A DNA stretch of 64,000 nt from DASWOJ01 sp964242415 (GTDB lineage Bacteria; Pseudomonadota; Alphaproteobacteria; Acetobacterales; Acetobacteraceae): assembly GCA_964242415.1 (NCBI GenBank), contig CAXTAT010000001.1, positions 281,807 to 345,806 on the forward strand, in the 5' to 3' direction. The number at the start of each line of letters is the position of its first letter. The stretch's first letter is position 1. Position numbers and translations under genes: made by a program. The notes beneath the pieces were generated by a model. That model did no database searches and was not told the DNA's origin. It was given only the letters and a program-made list of their open reading frames with translations. Of this stretch, positions 54,411 to 63,541 are shown in pieces.

Positions 54411-55280
54411 ATGAAAATTCATTCCAAGGACTTCCGCGTGCGGGAGGGTGACGCCGTGGACCTGGACAAGTGGCCGACGCGGGCGGAGCCGGTTTACACG
54501 TCCAAGGAGGAGTACCAGAAGCTCCTGGGGGAGCATGTCGAGCAGCTAAGCTCGTTGCAGCAGGTGCTTTATGCGTCCAATCGCTATGCCATCCTGCTGA
54601 TCTTCCAGGCGATGGACGCGGCGGGCAAGGACGGCGTGATCCGGCACGTCATGTCCGGCGTCAACCCGCAGGGCTGCCAGGTGTTCAGCTTCAAGCACCC
54701 CAGCGCCACCGAGCTGCAGCACGACTTCCTGTGGCGCACCACCCGCGACCTGCCCGAGCGCGGGCGGATCGGCATCTACAACCGCTCCTACTACGAAGAG
54801 GTGCTGATCGCCCGGGTGCACCCCGAAATCCTGGTCAATGAGGACGTGCTTGACGCGCAGCAGCACGCGAAGGGCATCTGGCGGCATCGCTACCGTTCCA
54901 TCCTGGACCTGGAGCGCCACCTCGGTCGCAACGGCACCCGCATCGTCAAGTTCTACCTGCACCTGTCCAAGGGGGAGCAGCGCAGGCGCTTCCTTGAGCG
55001 CATCGACCAGCCGGAGAAGAACTGGAAGTTCAGCGCGGCGGACGTCAAGGAGCGCGGCTTCTGGACGCAGTACATGGCGGCCTACGAAGCCTGCCTCGCC
55101 GCCACGAGCACCAGCGAGGCGCCCTGGTACGTCGTGCCTGCGGACGACAAGGAGAACGCCAGGCTGATCGTCTCCAGGATCATCCTCGACACGCTGGGTG
55201 ACCTGGACCTGGCCTATCCGGTCTCAAGCGACGCGCGCCGCGCCGAGCTGCTGGCCATCCGGAAGGAGCTTGCGGAATGA
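54411..55280 (+). CDS. Polyphosphate kinase 2 family protein (second copy)
   Basis: This 289-residue PPK2 has LLIFQAMDAAGKDGVIRHVMSG for the P-loop, FLWRTTRDLPERGRIGIYNRSYYEEVL for the lid, and APWYVVPADDKENARLIV. It differs clearly from the copy at 22.6-23.5 kb. Whether it works on AMP, ADP, or other nucleotides is unknown. Its stop overlaps the ATG of the HAD gene as ATGA. With the pump before it and the sugar genes after it, it may supply nucleotide energy from polyphosphate under stress, which is inference. Confidence 0.93.
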   Translation: MKIHSKDFRVREGDAVDLDKWPTRAEPVYTSKEEYQKLLGEHVEQLSSLQQVLYASNRYAILLIFQAMDAAGKDGVIRHVMSGVNPQGCQVFSFKHPSATELQHDFLWRTTRDLPERGRIGIYNRSYYEEVLIARVHPEILVNEDVLDAQQHAKGIWRHRYRSILDLERHLGRNGTRIVKFYLHLSKGEQRRRFLERIDQPEKNWKFSAADVKERGFWTQYMAAYEACLAATSTSEAPWYVVPADDKENARLIVSRIILDTLGDLDLAYPVSSDARRAELLAIRKELAE

Positions 55281-56119
55281 GCCGGGTCATGGCGCCCGCT
55301 GCACCGGGCGCGCCGGCGCCGGCATCAGGCGAGACCCGACGCCTGACCGCCGCGATCTTCGACGTGGATGGCGTGCTGCTCGCGTCGCCGCACGAGCGCG
55401 CGTGGCGGGAGGCGCTGGCCGGCTATGCCGACCCTGCCCGCTTCACCACGGCGGTCTACCAGGCCCAGGTCGCCGGCAAGCCACGCATGGATGGCGCGCG
55501 TGCCGCGCTGCAGGCGATGGGCGTCCCGGATGCCGGGCGGCAGGCGCCCATCTATGCCGAGCGCAAGCAGACCCGGCTGGTGGAGCTGATCCATGCCGGC
55601 AGCGTCGAGGCATTCCCCGACGCGCTGCGCTTCGTGCAGGCGATGAAGGCGCTCGGGTGGGCGATGGCCGTCGCCTCGTCGTCGAAGAACGCCAACGCCA
55701 TGCTGAGGCTGATCCGCCTGGCCGACGGCGGCAGCCTGCATGACGCCTTCAGCGTCAACGTCTGCGGCTGCGACCTGCAGCACGGCAAGCCCAACCCGGA
55801 GATCTTCCTGCTTGCCGCCGCCGGGCTGCGCCTGCCGCCCGCGGGTTGCTTTGTCGCCGAGGACGCGCCGGCCGGCATCCAGGCGGCATGCGCTGGCGGC
55901 ATGCAGGGCCTGGGCGTCGCCAGGCTGCAGGACGCCGCCGGGCTGGAGGCGCAGCATGCAACCCTGGTGGTTGCCAGCCTGGACGAAGTCGCACTCGACG
56001 ACCTGGCCGAGGGACGGCTGTGCCGGCGGCCCGCTGGCGGCAGCCTTAGCCGTCAGCCCGCTGGCGGCGGGCTTGGCTGGCAGCCCGCTGGCGGCAGCCT
56101 TGGCCGGCAGCCGGCATGA
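55277..56119 (+). CDS. HAD hydrolase, beta-phosphoglucomutase-like
   Basis: This 280-residue HAD protein has motif I AAIFDVDGVLLASPHERAWREAL, the Lys-containing HGKPNPEIFLLAAAGL motif, and the motif IV pair FVAEDAPAGIQAACAGGM. The Asp-x-Asp of motif I (DVDG) and the HERAW cap are like beta-phosphoglucomutase. That enzyme turns beta-glucose 1-phosphate into glucose 6-phosphate, and the next gene is a GH65 phosphorylase that would make beta-glucose 1-phosphate. The C-terminus has three 9-residue repeats (QPAGGSLGR-type) not found in the family. It overlaps both neighbours by ATGA. Confidence 0.85.
   Translation: MSRVMAPAAPGAPAPASGETRRLTAAIFDVDGVLLASPHERAWREALAGYADPARFTTAVYQAQVAGKPRMDGARAALQAMGVPDAGRQAPIYAERKQTRLVELIHAGSVEAFPDALRFVQAMKALGWAMAVASSSKNANAMLRLIRLADGGSLHDAFSVNVCGCDLQHGKPNPEIFLLAAAGLRLPPAGCFVAEDAPAGIQAACAGGMQGLGVARLQDAAGLEAQHATLVVASLDEVALDDLAEGRLCRRPAGGSLSRQPAGGGLGWQPAGGSLGRQPA
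56024..56116 (+). repeat. 27-bp tandem repeats in the HAD gene tail
   Basis: Three tandem units of 27 bp and a partial fourth encode RRPAGGSLS, RQPAGGGLG, WQPAGGSLG and RQPA at the HAD C-terminus. The frame is kept by each unit. The last unit ends at the start codon of the GH65 gene, so repeat change would also alter the overlap. Confidence 0.85.
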
Positions 56120-58443
56120 ACGCGCCTGCACCGGTCCCGCTTATCTCCATGGTGGCGGCGCTGCAGCCGACGGCCGATCCTGCCTGGGTCATCGGGCAGC
56201 AGGGCTTCGACCCGCTGCGCGACAGCAGCCACAAGTCGCGCTTTTCGATCAGCAACGGCTTCCTTGGCGTCCGCGGCGAGCGTGCGATCAACCGGGGTGC
56301 CAGTTCCGATGGTCCGCCCCGGACCTATGTCGCCGGCCTGTTCGACATCAGCGGGGCGGAGCAGCCCATCCCCGCCCTGGTCCCCGCAGCGGATTGGCTG
56401 CGAGTGGACATCCTGCTGCCGGGGCGACCCTCGTCATCGAATGCCGAGGACGTGTCGAGCCACTACCGGACGCTCGACATGCGGCGGGGGGCGCTGCTCA
56501 CCGGCGGCAGCCTGGCTGACATGCCCGGCCTGGCGATCCACCTGCGGGTGCTGCGCCTGGTATCGCTCGACGAGCGCGCGGTCGGGCTGCAACTGATCCA
56601 GTTGGAGGTGGAGGAGGGCGCCTTCGACATTGCATTGGAGGCGTCCCTCGACGGGCTGGACTTTGGCCTGAAGGCCGACCGGCTGGATCAGGGCGTCGGC
56701 GTGTGGCGCACCCGGTCGTCGGGCAAGCGGCTGGCGATGGCGTCGATGTGCTCGATGCGGCTCGATGGCCAAGTGGTGGCGCCGGGCACGCCCAGCCCTT
56801 TCAAGTCCGTTTGGGCATGGCGGACGCATCCCGGTCAGGTCGCGTGCTTCGAGCGCATGATCGCCGTGGTCCGAAGCGACGCGCCGGCGGAGGACCCCGG
56901 CGCCGACGTGCGGGACAAGCTCGACGCATCCTGCCGCCTGGGCTGGCGCGGCGTTCTTGAGGCGCACGCCTCTGCCTGGGCCGGTCGGTGGCACCGGAGC
57001 GACGTGGTGGTCGGCGGCGACCCGGCGGCGCAGCAGGCGCTGCGCTTCGCGGCCTACCATCTGAACGGCGCGGCCAACCCCGGCGACGAGCGGGTGTCCA
57101 TCGCCGCCCGGGCGCTGACCGGTCCCGACTACAAGGGGCATGTGTTCTGGGACACGGAGATCTACCTGCTGCCGTTCTACTGCCTGACTTGGCCCGAGGC
57201 GGCCCGGGCGCTGCTGATGTACCGGTTCCACACGCTGGACGGGGCGCGGGCGAAGGCGGCGGGGATGGGGTGGCGCGGCGCCATGTATGCCTGGGAGTCC
57301 GCCGACACCGGGGCGGAGGCGACGCCGGACCAGGCCATCGGACCCGACCGCAAGGTGGTGCAAATCCTGTGCGGCAAGCAGGAGCAGCACATCACCGCCG
57401 ACGTGGCCTATGCCGTCTGGCAGTACTGGCTGGCCACCGGGGACGCCCTGTTCCTGCGCGACGCCGGGGCAGAGATCCTGCTGGAGGCCGGGCGGTTCTG
57501 GGCTAGCCGCGCCGGGCTGGAGGCGGACGGCCTGCACCACATCCGCGGCGTGACCGGGCCGGACGAGTACCATGAGACGGTCGGTGACAACGCCTTCACC
57601 AACGTCATGGCGCGCTGGACCATCCGGCGCGCCATAGAGGCGGCGGCCCTGCTGCGCGAGGGCTGGCCCGACGCTTGGGCGCAGCTTGCCTGCCGCATCG
57701 GCGTGGACGACGCCGAGCTGCGGGCATGGTCGGCGGTGGCGGAGGCGATGGCGACCGGGCTTGATCCGGGATCGGGGCTGTTCGAGCAGTTCGAAGGGTA
57801 TTTCGGCCTGGAGGACATCGACCTTGCGGACTATGCCGGGCGGTCGGTGCCGATGGATGTGGTGCTCGGGCGCGAGCGGACCGAGGGGTCCCGGGTGATC
57901 AAGCAGGCCGACGTGGTGGCGCTGCTTGGATTGCTGCCGGGGGAGTTCGCCGGCGGCACGGGGGCTGCGAACTTCGCCTACTATGCGCCGCGTTGCAGCC
58001 ATGGCAGCTCGCTGAGCCGCGCGATGCACGGGCTGGTCGCGGCCCGGCTGGGCGAGGCCGAGATGGCGCTAGAGTTCTTCCGCGCGACGTCGGCCATCGA
58101 CCTGGCGGATACCAACGTCGCCATCGATGGGGGCATCCACATTGCGGCGCTCGGCGGGGTCTGGATGATTGCGGTGCTCGGCTTTGCCGGGCTTGCGGTG
58201 CTCCCGGACGGGCTGGGCGTCGATCCGCGGCTGCCGGCGGGCTGGAGCAGCCTGGCGTTCGGGTGCCAGTGGCGGGGGCGTTGCCTTCGGCTTCGGATAG
58301 ACCAGGGGGCGGGGACCGTCACGGCCGTGCTGGAGGCCGGGCAGCCGATGGTGCTCACCGTGCGGGGTGAACCGCACAGCCTTTGCGGCGATACGCCGGT
58401 CCATCTGGACATGGCCCAGCAGGGCAGGCCGGATGCGGGTTAG
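56116..58443 (+). CDS. Glycoside hydrolase family 65 protein (trehalose/maltose/kojibiose phosphorylase type)
   Basis: This 775-residue protein has the GH65 layout: an N-terminal beta-sandwich (ISNGFLGVRGERAINRGASSDG), a linker, and an alpha6/alpha6 catalytic barrel. The barrel has GHVFWDTEIYLLPFY, YAWESADTGAE, HHIRGVTGPDEYHETVGDNAFTN, with Glu in DEYHE as the general acid, and the phosphate-site segment near PRCSHGSSLSRAMHG. It would cleave an alpha-glucoside with phosphate to give beta-glucose 1-phosphate. The exact sugar (trehalose, maltose or kojibiose) is not settled. It follows the HAD gene by ATGA overlap. Confidence 0.93.
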   Translation: MNAPAPVPLISMVAALQPTADPAWVIGQQGFDPLRDSSHKSRFSISNGFLGVRGERAINRGASSDGPPRTYVAGLFDISGAEQPIPALVPAADWLRVDILLPGRPSSSNAEDVSSHYRTLDMRRGALLTGGSLADMPGLAIHLRVLRLVSLDERAVGLQLIQLEVEEGAFDIALEASLDGLDFGLKADRLDQGVGVWRTRSSGKRLAMASMCSMRLDGQVVAPGTPSPFKSVWAWRTHPGQVACFERMIAVVRSDAPAEDPGADVRDKLDASCRLGWRGVLEAHASAWAGRWHRSDVVVGGDPAAQQALRFAAYHLNGAANPGDERVSIAARALTGPDYKGHVFWDTEIYLLPFYCLTWPEAARALLMYRFHTLDGARAKAAGMGWRGAMYAWESADTGAEATPDQAIGPDRKVVQILCGKQEQHITADVAYAVWQYWLATGDALFLRDAGAEILLEAGRFWASRAGLEADGLHHIRGVTGPDEYHETVGDNAFTNVMARWTIRRAIEAAALLREGWPDAWAQLACRIGVDDAELRAWSAVAEAMATGLDPGSGLFEQFEGYFGLEDIDLADYAGRSVPMDVVLGRERTEGSRVIKQADVVALLGLLPGEFAGGTGAANFAYYAPRCSHGSSLSRAMHGLVAARLGEAEMALEFFRATSAIDLADTNVAIDGGIHIAALGGVWMIAVLGFAGLAVLPDGLGVDPRLPAGWSSLAFGCQWRGRCLRLRIDQGAGTVTAVLEAGQPMVLTVRGEPHSLCGDTPVHLDMAQQGRPDAG

Positions 58444-58652
58444 GGGCCTGGAACAACATCCCGGGCGTGGCGGACAGCCCGTTGCACGGCGCCCAACCGG
58501 ATCGGTTCTTGCGGCATGGAAGCCTCTGACCCCTGCTTGCCAGCCCGCTGAGGTTGACCTGATCGCAATGCGGCTGCGGGGATGGACCCCGAGCGTCGCC
58601 GGAGGCAGGAGTCAGGCACGACCTCTCCCTGTCATATCGTCATTGCGCCTGG
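58444..58652. other. Spacer between convergent GH65 and debranching-type genes
   Basis: This 209-bp region separates two convergent genes. I see no gene or terminator hairpin with a T-tract. Nothing is supported here. Confidence 0.4.
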
Positions 58653-60860
58653 TCAGCTTACCAGCACGGCCTGGATATCCCCGGTGCGGCGGGTGACATT
58701 CATTGCCACCTCGTCCCCCACGCGCCGCAGCCGGACGCTGATGCGGGCGCCGCCGACCTCCAGGTTCAGCAGCGACACCTCATCCAGGCACTCGGGCAGG
58801 ATCGGCCGGGTGAAGCGCACCAGGCGGCGATCTGGGTCGAAACCCAGGCCCAGGCACGCCTGCAGCATCGCCAGCAGCGCCGTCGCGGACCATGCCTGCG
58901 GCGAGCACGCGACCGGGTAGTCCGTCGGCGCCTGCGCCCGGCGGCGGGGGAAGCCGCAGAACAGCTCCGGCAGGCGGCGCAGCTCGGTGGCCTGGCAGGC
59001 GTCGAACATCGCGCCGAACAGCCGCACCGCCTCCGCCCGGCAGCCGTAGCGTGCCAGGCCTAGCGCGATCAGCGCGTTGTCGTGGGGCCAGACGGAGCCG
59101 TTGTGGTAGCTCATGGGATTGTAGCGTGCCTCCCCCATGGCCAGGGTCCGCACGCCCCAGCCGCTGAAGAACGGCCGGGACAGCAGTTGCGCCGCGACCT
59201 GCTGGCCATGCTCGGGTGCTGCGATGCCGGTCAGCAGCAGGTGCCCGGCGTTGGACGCCCGCACCCGGCAGGGCCGCTTCATGCCGTCGAGCGCGATGGC
59301 GTAGGTGCCGATGTCCGCGCACCAGAACGCCGCCTCGAAGGCCGCCTGCAGCGCGGCGGCCTGCCCGTCCAGGGCGTCCGCCTGCGCGCCGTGGCCGAGC
59401 CGCCGGGCGATGCCGGCCGCGGCGCGGCGCGCGGCATAGACGTAGCCCTGCACCTCCGCCAGCGCGATCGGCCCGGTGGCCAGGGTGCCGTCGGCATGGA
59501 AGATGGAGTCGTAGCTGTCCTTCCAGCCCTGGTTGGCCAGGCCCTCCGAGGTCTGGCGGTGGTATTCGACGAAGCCGTCGCCGTCGCGGTCGCCGGGTCC
59601 GTCCATCCAGCCCAGGGCGGCCAGGATGTTGGGCCACAGCCGGGCGGCGGCGGCCAGGTCCCCGGTGCGGTCCAGGTGGGCGCCGGCGAGCATGACGAAC
59701 AGCGGCGTGCTGTCGACGCTGCCGTAGTAGCGGCGGAACGGCACCTCGCCGAGTTCCGCCATCTCGCCGTGGCGGACCTCGTGCAGGATCTTGCCGGGTT
59801 CGGCGTCGGCGGCCGGGTCGGTGGCGGTTGCCTGGTTCTTGGCCAGGTAGGCCAGCACGCCGCGGGTGATGGAGGGGTCGATCCACAGGGTCTGCAGCGC
59901 CGTGATCAGCGCGTCGCGGCCGAAGGCGGCGCAGAACCAGGGCACGCCGGCATAGGGGTAGGCGCCGGTGTCCTTGTCGGTCACCAGCATGTACAGGTCG
60001 CCGACCGAGCGGCGCATGGCCTCGTTGAACACCTCGTTGGAGGTGACGATCGCCGCGGCGCGGGAGCTTTCGCGGCGCAGGCGGCGGCGGGATTGATACA
60101 GCGCCCGCCTGAAGGCAGGCCGGGGCGGCTCGGCCGCGGGTGCGGCGTCGCAGGCGACCTCGACGAACACGATCCGCGTTTCGCCGGGCGCGATGCTGAA
60201 CTCGAACATGGCCCGGTGGGCGCTGAGCGAGGTGGGCGGGGGATCGAAGCGCAGCCGGGTCGTGCGGCGGCGCCCATCGAGGCCGTCATAGGCCAGCGTC
60301 ACGCCCTCCGGGCCGCATCCTGGCAGCCCACCGGATGGCATGAAATCTGGCGCCAGATGCTTGCCGTGGCTTGGCCGGGTCATGCCGCGGGCCTCGAACA
60401 GGTCGATGAAGTCGGCGCCGAAGTGCAGCTCGATCCGCACCTGCGCGGAGTGTTGTGCGAAGCTGTATACCGACATGCGCTCGTGCAGGGTGCCCTGCCA
60501 CAGGAAGCGGGAGCGCCGGATGTGCAGCACGTCCTGTTCCAGGACAAGCTGCCTGTCGCCAGGCCCGTCGGCATACAGGTCCGGGTTGGCGAGGTCGCAG
60601 GTCAGCTCGGCATTGTCGTCGCGCAGGGTGGAGCTGAGCAGCACCGGCTGCCGGCCGCTGGCCAGCAGCACGAGCTTGGACAGGTGGCGGGTGTCGCGGA
60701 AGTACAACCCGTCCGTGCTGCCGGGGGTGCCGGGCACGTCGCCGCCGGCGTCGAACACCCCGAAGGTGTCGCCGCTTTTCAGCGTGCGGGTACGGCTGGA
60801 TTGCAGCGACGCGGCCACTGGGATGTGGAACTCGCTGGGCACGGCCACTTTCTGGGTCAT
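58653..60860 (-). CDS. Amylo-alpha-1,6-glucosidase-type glycogen debranching hydrolase
   Basis: This 735-residue protein has an N-terminal domain with DTFGVFDAGGDVPGTPGSTDGLYFRDTRHLSKL, then an alpha/alpha barrel. The barrel has GVPWFCAAFGRDALITALQTLW, FVEYHRQTSEGLANQGWKDSYDSIFHADG and the late YHNGSVWPHDNALIALGLARYG. This matches the GH13-independent debranching/amylo-alpha-1,6-glucosidase-like group (MGH1-like in part). It probably removes alpha-1,6 glucose branches from glycogen-like polymer or acts on a related alpha-glucan. It lies 34 bp after the GT4 gene and probably shares its transcript. Confidence 0.88.
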   Translation of the reverse strand: MTQKVAVPSEFHIPVAASLQSSRTRTLKSGDTFGVFDAGGDVPGTPGSTDGLYFRDTRHLSKLVLLASGRQPVLLSSTLRDDNAELTCDLANPDLYADGPGDRQLVLEQDVLHIRRSRFLWQGTLHERMSVYSFAQHSAQVRIELHFGADFIDLFEARGMTRPSHGKHLAPDFMPSGGLPGCGPEGVTLAYDGLDGRRRTTRLRFDPPPTSLSAHRAMFEFSIAPGETRIVFVEVACDAAPAAEPPRPAFRRALYQSRRRLRRESSRAAAIVTSNEVFNEAMRRSVGDLYMLVTDKDTGAYPYAGVPWFCAAFGRDALITALQTLWIDPSITRGVLAYLAKNQATATDPAADAEPGKILHEVRHGEMAELGEVPFRRYYGSVDSTPLFVMLAGAHLDRTGDLAAAARLWPNILAALGWMDGPGDRDGDGFVEYHRQTSEGLANQGWKDSYDSIFHADGTLATGPIALAEVQGYVYAARRAAAGIARRLGHGAQADALDGQAAALQAAFEAAFWCADIGTYAIALDGMKRPCRVRASNAGHLLLTGIAAPEHGQQVAAQLLSRPFFSGWGVRTLAMGEARYNPMSYHNGSVWPHDNALIALGLARYGCRAEAVRLFGAMFDACQATELRRLPELFCGFPRRRAQAPTDYPVACSPQAWSATALLAMLQACLGLGFDPDRRLVRFTRPILPECLDEVSLLNLEVGGARISVRLRRVGDEVAMNVTRRTGDIQAVLVS

Positions 60861-60894
60861 GTGCGGTGGACCCTGCGCTTGCTCATTCTGCCGC

Positions 60895-61962
60895 TCATTC
60901 TGCGGCGTCTGCGAGCAGGGTGCGTGGCGTGGCGTGGCGGGCGGCGAGGCCCCCGTAGATGGCGAGGTAGTCCTCCGCCATGCGCCGGGCGGTGAAGCGG
61001 GCCTCAAACGCCGCGCGTATGGCCTGGCGCGGCAGCTCATGCAGGCGCGCCACCGCGGCGGCTGCCCCGGCCTCGTCCTCCACGATGAAGCCCGTGCGGC
61101 CGTGCTCGATGATTTCGGGCACCGCGCCGCGGTTGAAGGCGATGACCGGCGTGCCGCAGGCCATCGCCTCGATCATCGCCAGGCCGAACGGCTCGGGCCA
61201 GCCGATGGGCATCAGCAGCGCCAGCGCGCCGGACAGGAAGGCGGGCTTCTCGGCGTCGGTGATCTCGCCCACCAGTTCGACACCGCCACCGGCGAGCATG
61301 GGCTGGATCACCGCGTCGAAGTAGGGCCGGTCGGCATCGCCCACCTTGGCCGCGATGCGCAGCGGGAGGCCGCAGGCGCGGGCGATGCGGATGGCGCGGT
61401 CCGGCCCCTTTTCCGGCGCGATGCGGCCCAGGAAGGCCAGGTACTCCGGGCGCACTCCGGGCTGCGGCATGAGTAGCCCCGGCGGCAGGCCGTGCGGCAC
61501 CGTGCCCATCCAGCGGGCCTGCGGCAGCGGCGCGCGCTGGCTGTCGGAGATGCTGACGACGGGCATGTGGGGGAAGGCGTCGAACACCGGCTGCAGCTCG
61601 CCCAGGTCCAGCCGCCCGTGCATGGTGGTCACGAACGGCGTGCGCTGGCGCGAGAACAGGCTGAACGGCCAGTAGTCCATGTGGAAGTGCATGATGTCGA
61701 ACTCGGCCGCACGGCGACGCGCGGCCTCCATCAGCAGCATGTGCGGCGCGATGGGGTCGCGGATGGTGGGATCGAGGCGCAGCGCCTGCGGCCACACGGC
61801 CTCCAGCTCGGCGGCGGTCACGCTGTCGCCGCTGGCGAACAGGGTCACGTCATGGCCCATCGCGACCAGCTCCTCGGTGAGGAACGACACGACCCGCTCG
61901 GTGCCGCCATACAGGCGCGGCGGGACGGCTTCGTGCAGCGGGGCGATCTGGGCGATGCGCAT
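60895..61962 (-). CDS. Glycosyltransferase family 4 protein
   Basis: This 355-residue GT-B fold enzyme starts RIAQIAPLHEAVPPRLYGGTERVVSFLTEELV, with the Gly-Gly-Thr of family 4. The donor-binding C-terminal half includes YLAFLGRIAPEKGPDRAI and IGWPEPFGLAMIEAMACGTPVIAFNRGAVPEII with the EPFGL...E pair. It should transfer a sugar from a nucleotide sugar to a glycan or lipid. A role in glucan synthesis with the debranching gene downstream is inferred. The ATG at 61962 gives the normal start; the frame continues to 62010. Confidence 0.92.
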   Translation of the reverse strand: MRIAQIAPLHEAVPPRLYGGTERVVSFLTEELVAMGHDVTLFASGDSVTAAELEAVWPQALRLDPTIRDPIAPHMLLMEAARRRAAEFDIMHFHMDYWPFSLFSRQRTPFVTTMHGRLDLGELQPVFDAFPHMPVVSISDSQRAPLPQARWMGTVPHGLPPGLLMPQPGVRPEYLAFLGRIAPEKGPDRAIRIARACGLPLRIAAKVGDADRPYFDAVIQPMLAGGGVELVGEITDAEKPAFLSGALALLMPIGWPEPFGLAMIEAMACGTPVIAFNRGAVPEIIEHGRTGFIVEDEAGAAAAVARLHELPRQAIRAAFEARFTARRMAEDYLAIYGGLAARHATPRTLLADAAE

Positions 61963-62050
61963 GGTGCGGTGCTCCTCGAAGTGTGCCGCACCGTCCGGAC
62001 CGTGCGCCAATCGCAGCGTTAAGCTCGGCTTACATTATGAGCAACAATAG

Positions 62051-62066
62051 GATCGGAAACTACCTA
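62051..62066. repeat. Copy of the GGAAACTACCTA motif
   Basis: GATCGGAAACTACCTA here shares its last 14 bases (TCGGAAACTACCTA) with the left arm of the inverted-repeat element at 51679. It lies in the 144-bp spacer between the GT4 start and the NRAMP stop. A direct 17-bp repeat (TGTTACAGCACGAAGCC / TGTCACAGCACGAAGAA) lies at 62088-62122. Confidence 0.55.
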
Positions 62067-62106
62067 ACTCTGTGCGGCGCTGCGCCCTGTTACAGCACGA
62101 AGCCTG

Positions 62107-63426
62107 TCACAGCACGAAGAAGGCGATGCTTGCGGCCAGCATCATCCCCGTCGCCAGCCAGCCTGCGGCCAGCATGGGCCGCGGCACCGTCAGGCGCCCC
62201 ATGATGCGGCCGTTGCCGGCGGCCAGCATGACGGCCGCCATCACCGGCGCGGCCAGCACGCCGTTGACCACAGCGCTCCAATACAGCGCGCGCACCGGGT
62301 TCAGCGCGGTGAAGTTCAGCCCGACCCCTGCCATGGTGGAGACCGCGATCGCCGCATAGAACGACTTTGCCTGCAGCAGCCGCCGGTCCAGCCCTGCGCG
62401 CCAGTGGAACGCCTCGGACACGGCATAGGCGCCTGACCCGGCCAGCACCGGCACCGCCAGCAGCCCGGTGCCGATGATCCCCGCCGCGAACACCGCGAAC
62501 GTCAGCTCGCCGGCGACCGGGCGCAGCGCCTCCGCCGCCTGGGATGATGTCTGGATGTCGGTGACCCCGGCCGCGTTCAGCGTGGCCGCGGTGGCGTAGA
62601 TGATGAACACCGCGACCAGGTTCGACACCGCCATGCCGGTCACCGTGTCCCAGCGGATGCGGGCGAGCTGCGGCCCGGCCTTCGCCGGCTCCAGGCACAG
62701 CGGCCGGGCGCCGCGGCGCAGCCGGTCCTCCACCTCCAGCGCCGACTGCCAGAAGAACAGGTACGGGCTGATCGTGGTGCCCAGCACCGCCACCAGCGCC
62801 ATCGCGTGCGGCCCGTCGAACACGATGTGCGGCAGCACCGTCGCCAGCAGCGCCCGGTCCCAGTGCACATGCGCGGTGAACGCCACCGCGACGTAGGCGA
62901 ACAGCGCCAGCGTCAGCCATTTCAGCACGCGGGCATAGGCGGCGTAGCTGATGAACACCTCCGCCAGGATGCAGGCGATGCCGAAGCCGGTGGTGAACAG
63001 CCGCGCGTTGCCCCCCAGCAGCAGGCAGGCGGCGTCGCCCATGGCGCCGAGGTCCGCGCCGAGGTTGATCACGTTGGCCACCAGCAGCAGCCCGACGACG
63101 GCGCGCACCAGCCAGGGCGGGTAGTGCCGCCGCAGGTTCTCGGCGATGCCGCGCCCGGAGACGCAGCCGATGCGGGCGCTGACCTCCTGGATGACGATCA
63201 TGAACGGCAGGCTGAACAGCATGGTCCAGGCCAGGCCGTAGCCGAACTGCGCGCCGACCTGGCTGTAGGTGGCGATGCCGGACGGGTCGTCGTCCGCGGC
63301 GCCGGTGATCAGGCCGGGGCCGAGCCGGCGGACCAGGCTGGACGGGTGCGGCCTGGGCGGGACGGCCGCCTGGAGGACGGCGCGGTGGGCCTCAGCCACG
63401 CGGGGGTGGCGCCTTGCCTGGGCCAC
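62107..63426 (-). CDS. NRAMP-family metal transporter (divergent)
   Basis: This 439-residue protein has about 11 membrane segments and the NRAMP pattern GPGLITGAADDDPSGIATYSQVG in the first. The usual DPGN metal motif of helix 1 is DPSG here, and the helix 6 MPH motif is replaced by ISPYLFFW. These differences remove the Met that gives canonical members their manganese/iron choice. It may move magnesium, aluminium, or another ion, so the substrate is uncertain. The start is GTG 63426. A cut-off gene end lies directly upstream. Confidence 0.88.
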   Translation of the reverse strand: MAQARRHPRVAEAHRAVLQAAVPPRPHPSSLVRRLGPGLITGAADDDPSGIATYSQVGAQFGYGLAWTMLFSLPFMIVIQEVSARIGCVSGRGIAENLRRHYPPWLVRAVVGLLLVANVINLGADLGAMGDAACLLLGGNARLFTTGFGIACILAEVFISYAAYARVLKWLTLALFAYVAVAFTAHVHWDRALLATVLPHIVFDGPHAMALVAVLGTTISPYLFFWQSALEVEDRLRRGARPLCLEPAKAGPQLARIRWDTVTGMAVSNLVAVFIIYATAATLNAAGVTDIQTSSQAAEALRPVAGELTFAVFAAGIIGTGLLAVPVLAGSGAYAVSEAFHWRAGLDRRLLQAKSFYAAIAVSTMAGVGLNFTALNPVRALYWSAVVNGVLAAPVMAAVMLAAGNGRIMGRLTVPRPMLAAGWLATGMMLAASIAFFVL

Positions 63427-63447
63427 CTGTTCCAGTTCGTCCCATGG

Positions 63448-63531
63448 TCATTCCTTGGAGGCCCCCGGCTCGGGCGTTGCTTCGGTGCCGCCGGCCAGCA
63501 TTATCAGGCGCTCGCCGGGCAGCATCACCTT
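63448..63531 (-). pseudogene. C-terminal stub of a truncated gene upstream of the NRAMP gene
   Basis: The minus strand codes for VMLPGERLIMLAGGTEATPEPGASKE and a TGA at 63448-63450, in the same frame as the NRAMP gene. Its upstream part is cut off at the GGAACTACCTAAG boundary of repeat B. It is probably the tail of a gene broken by the repeat; the family is not known. Confidence 0.4.
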
Positions 63532-63541
63532 CGGGAACTAC

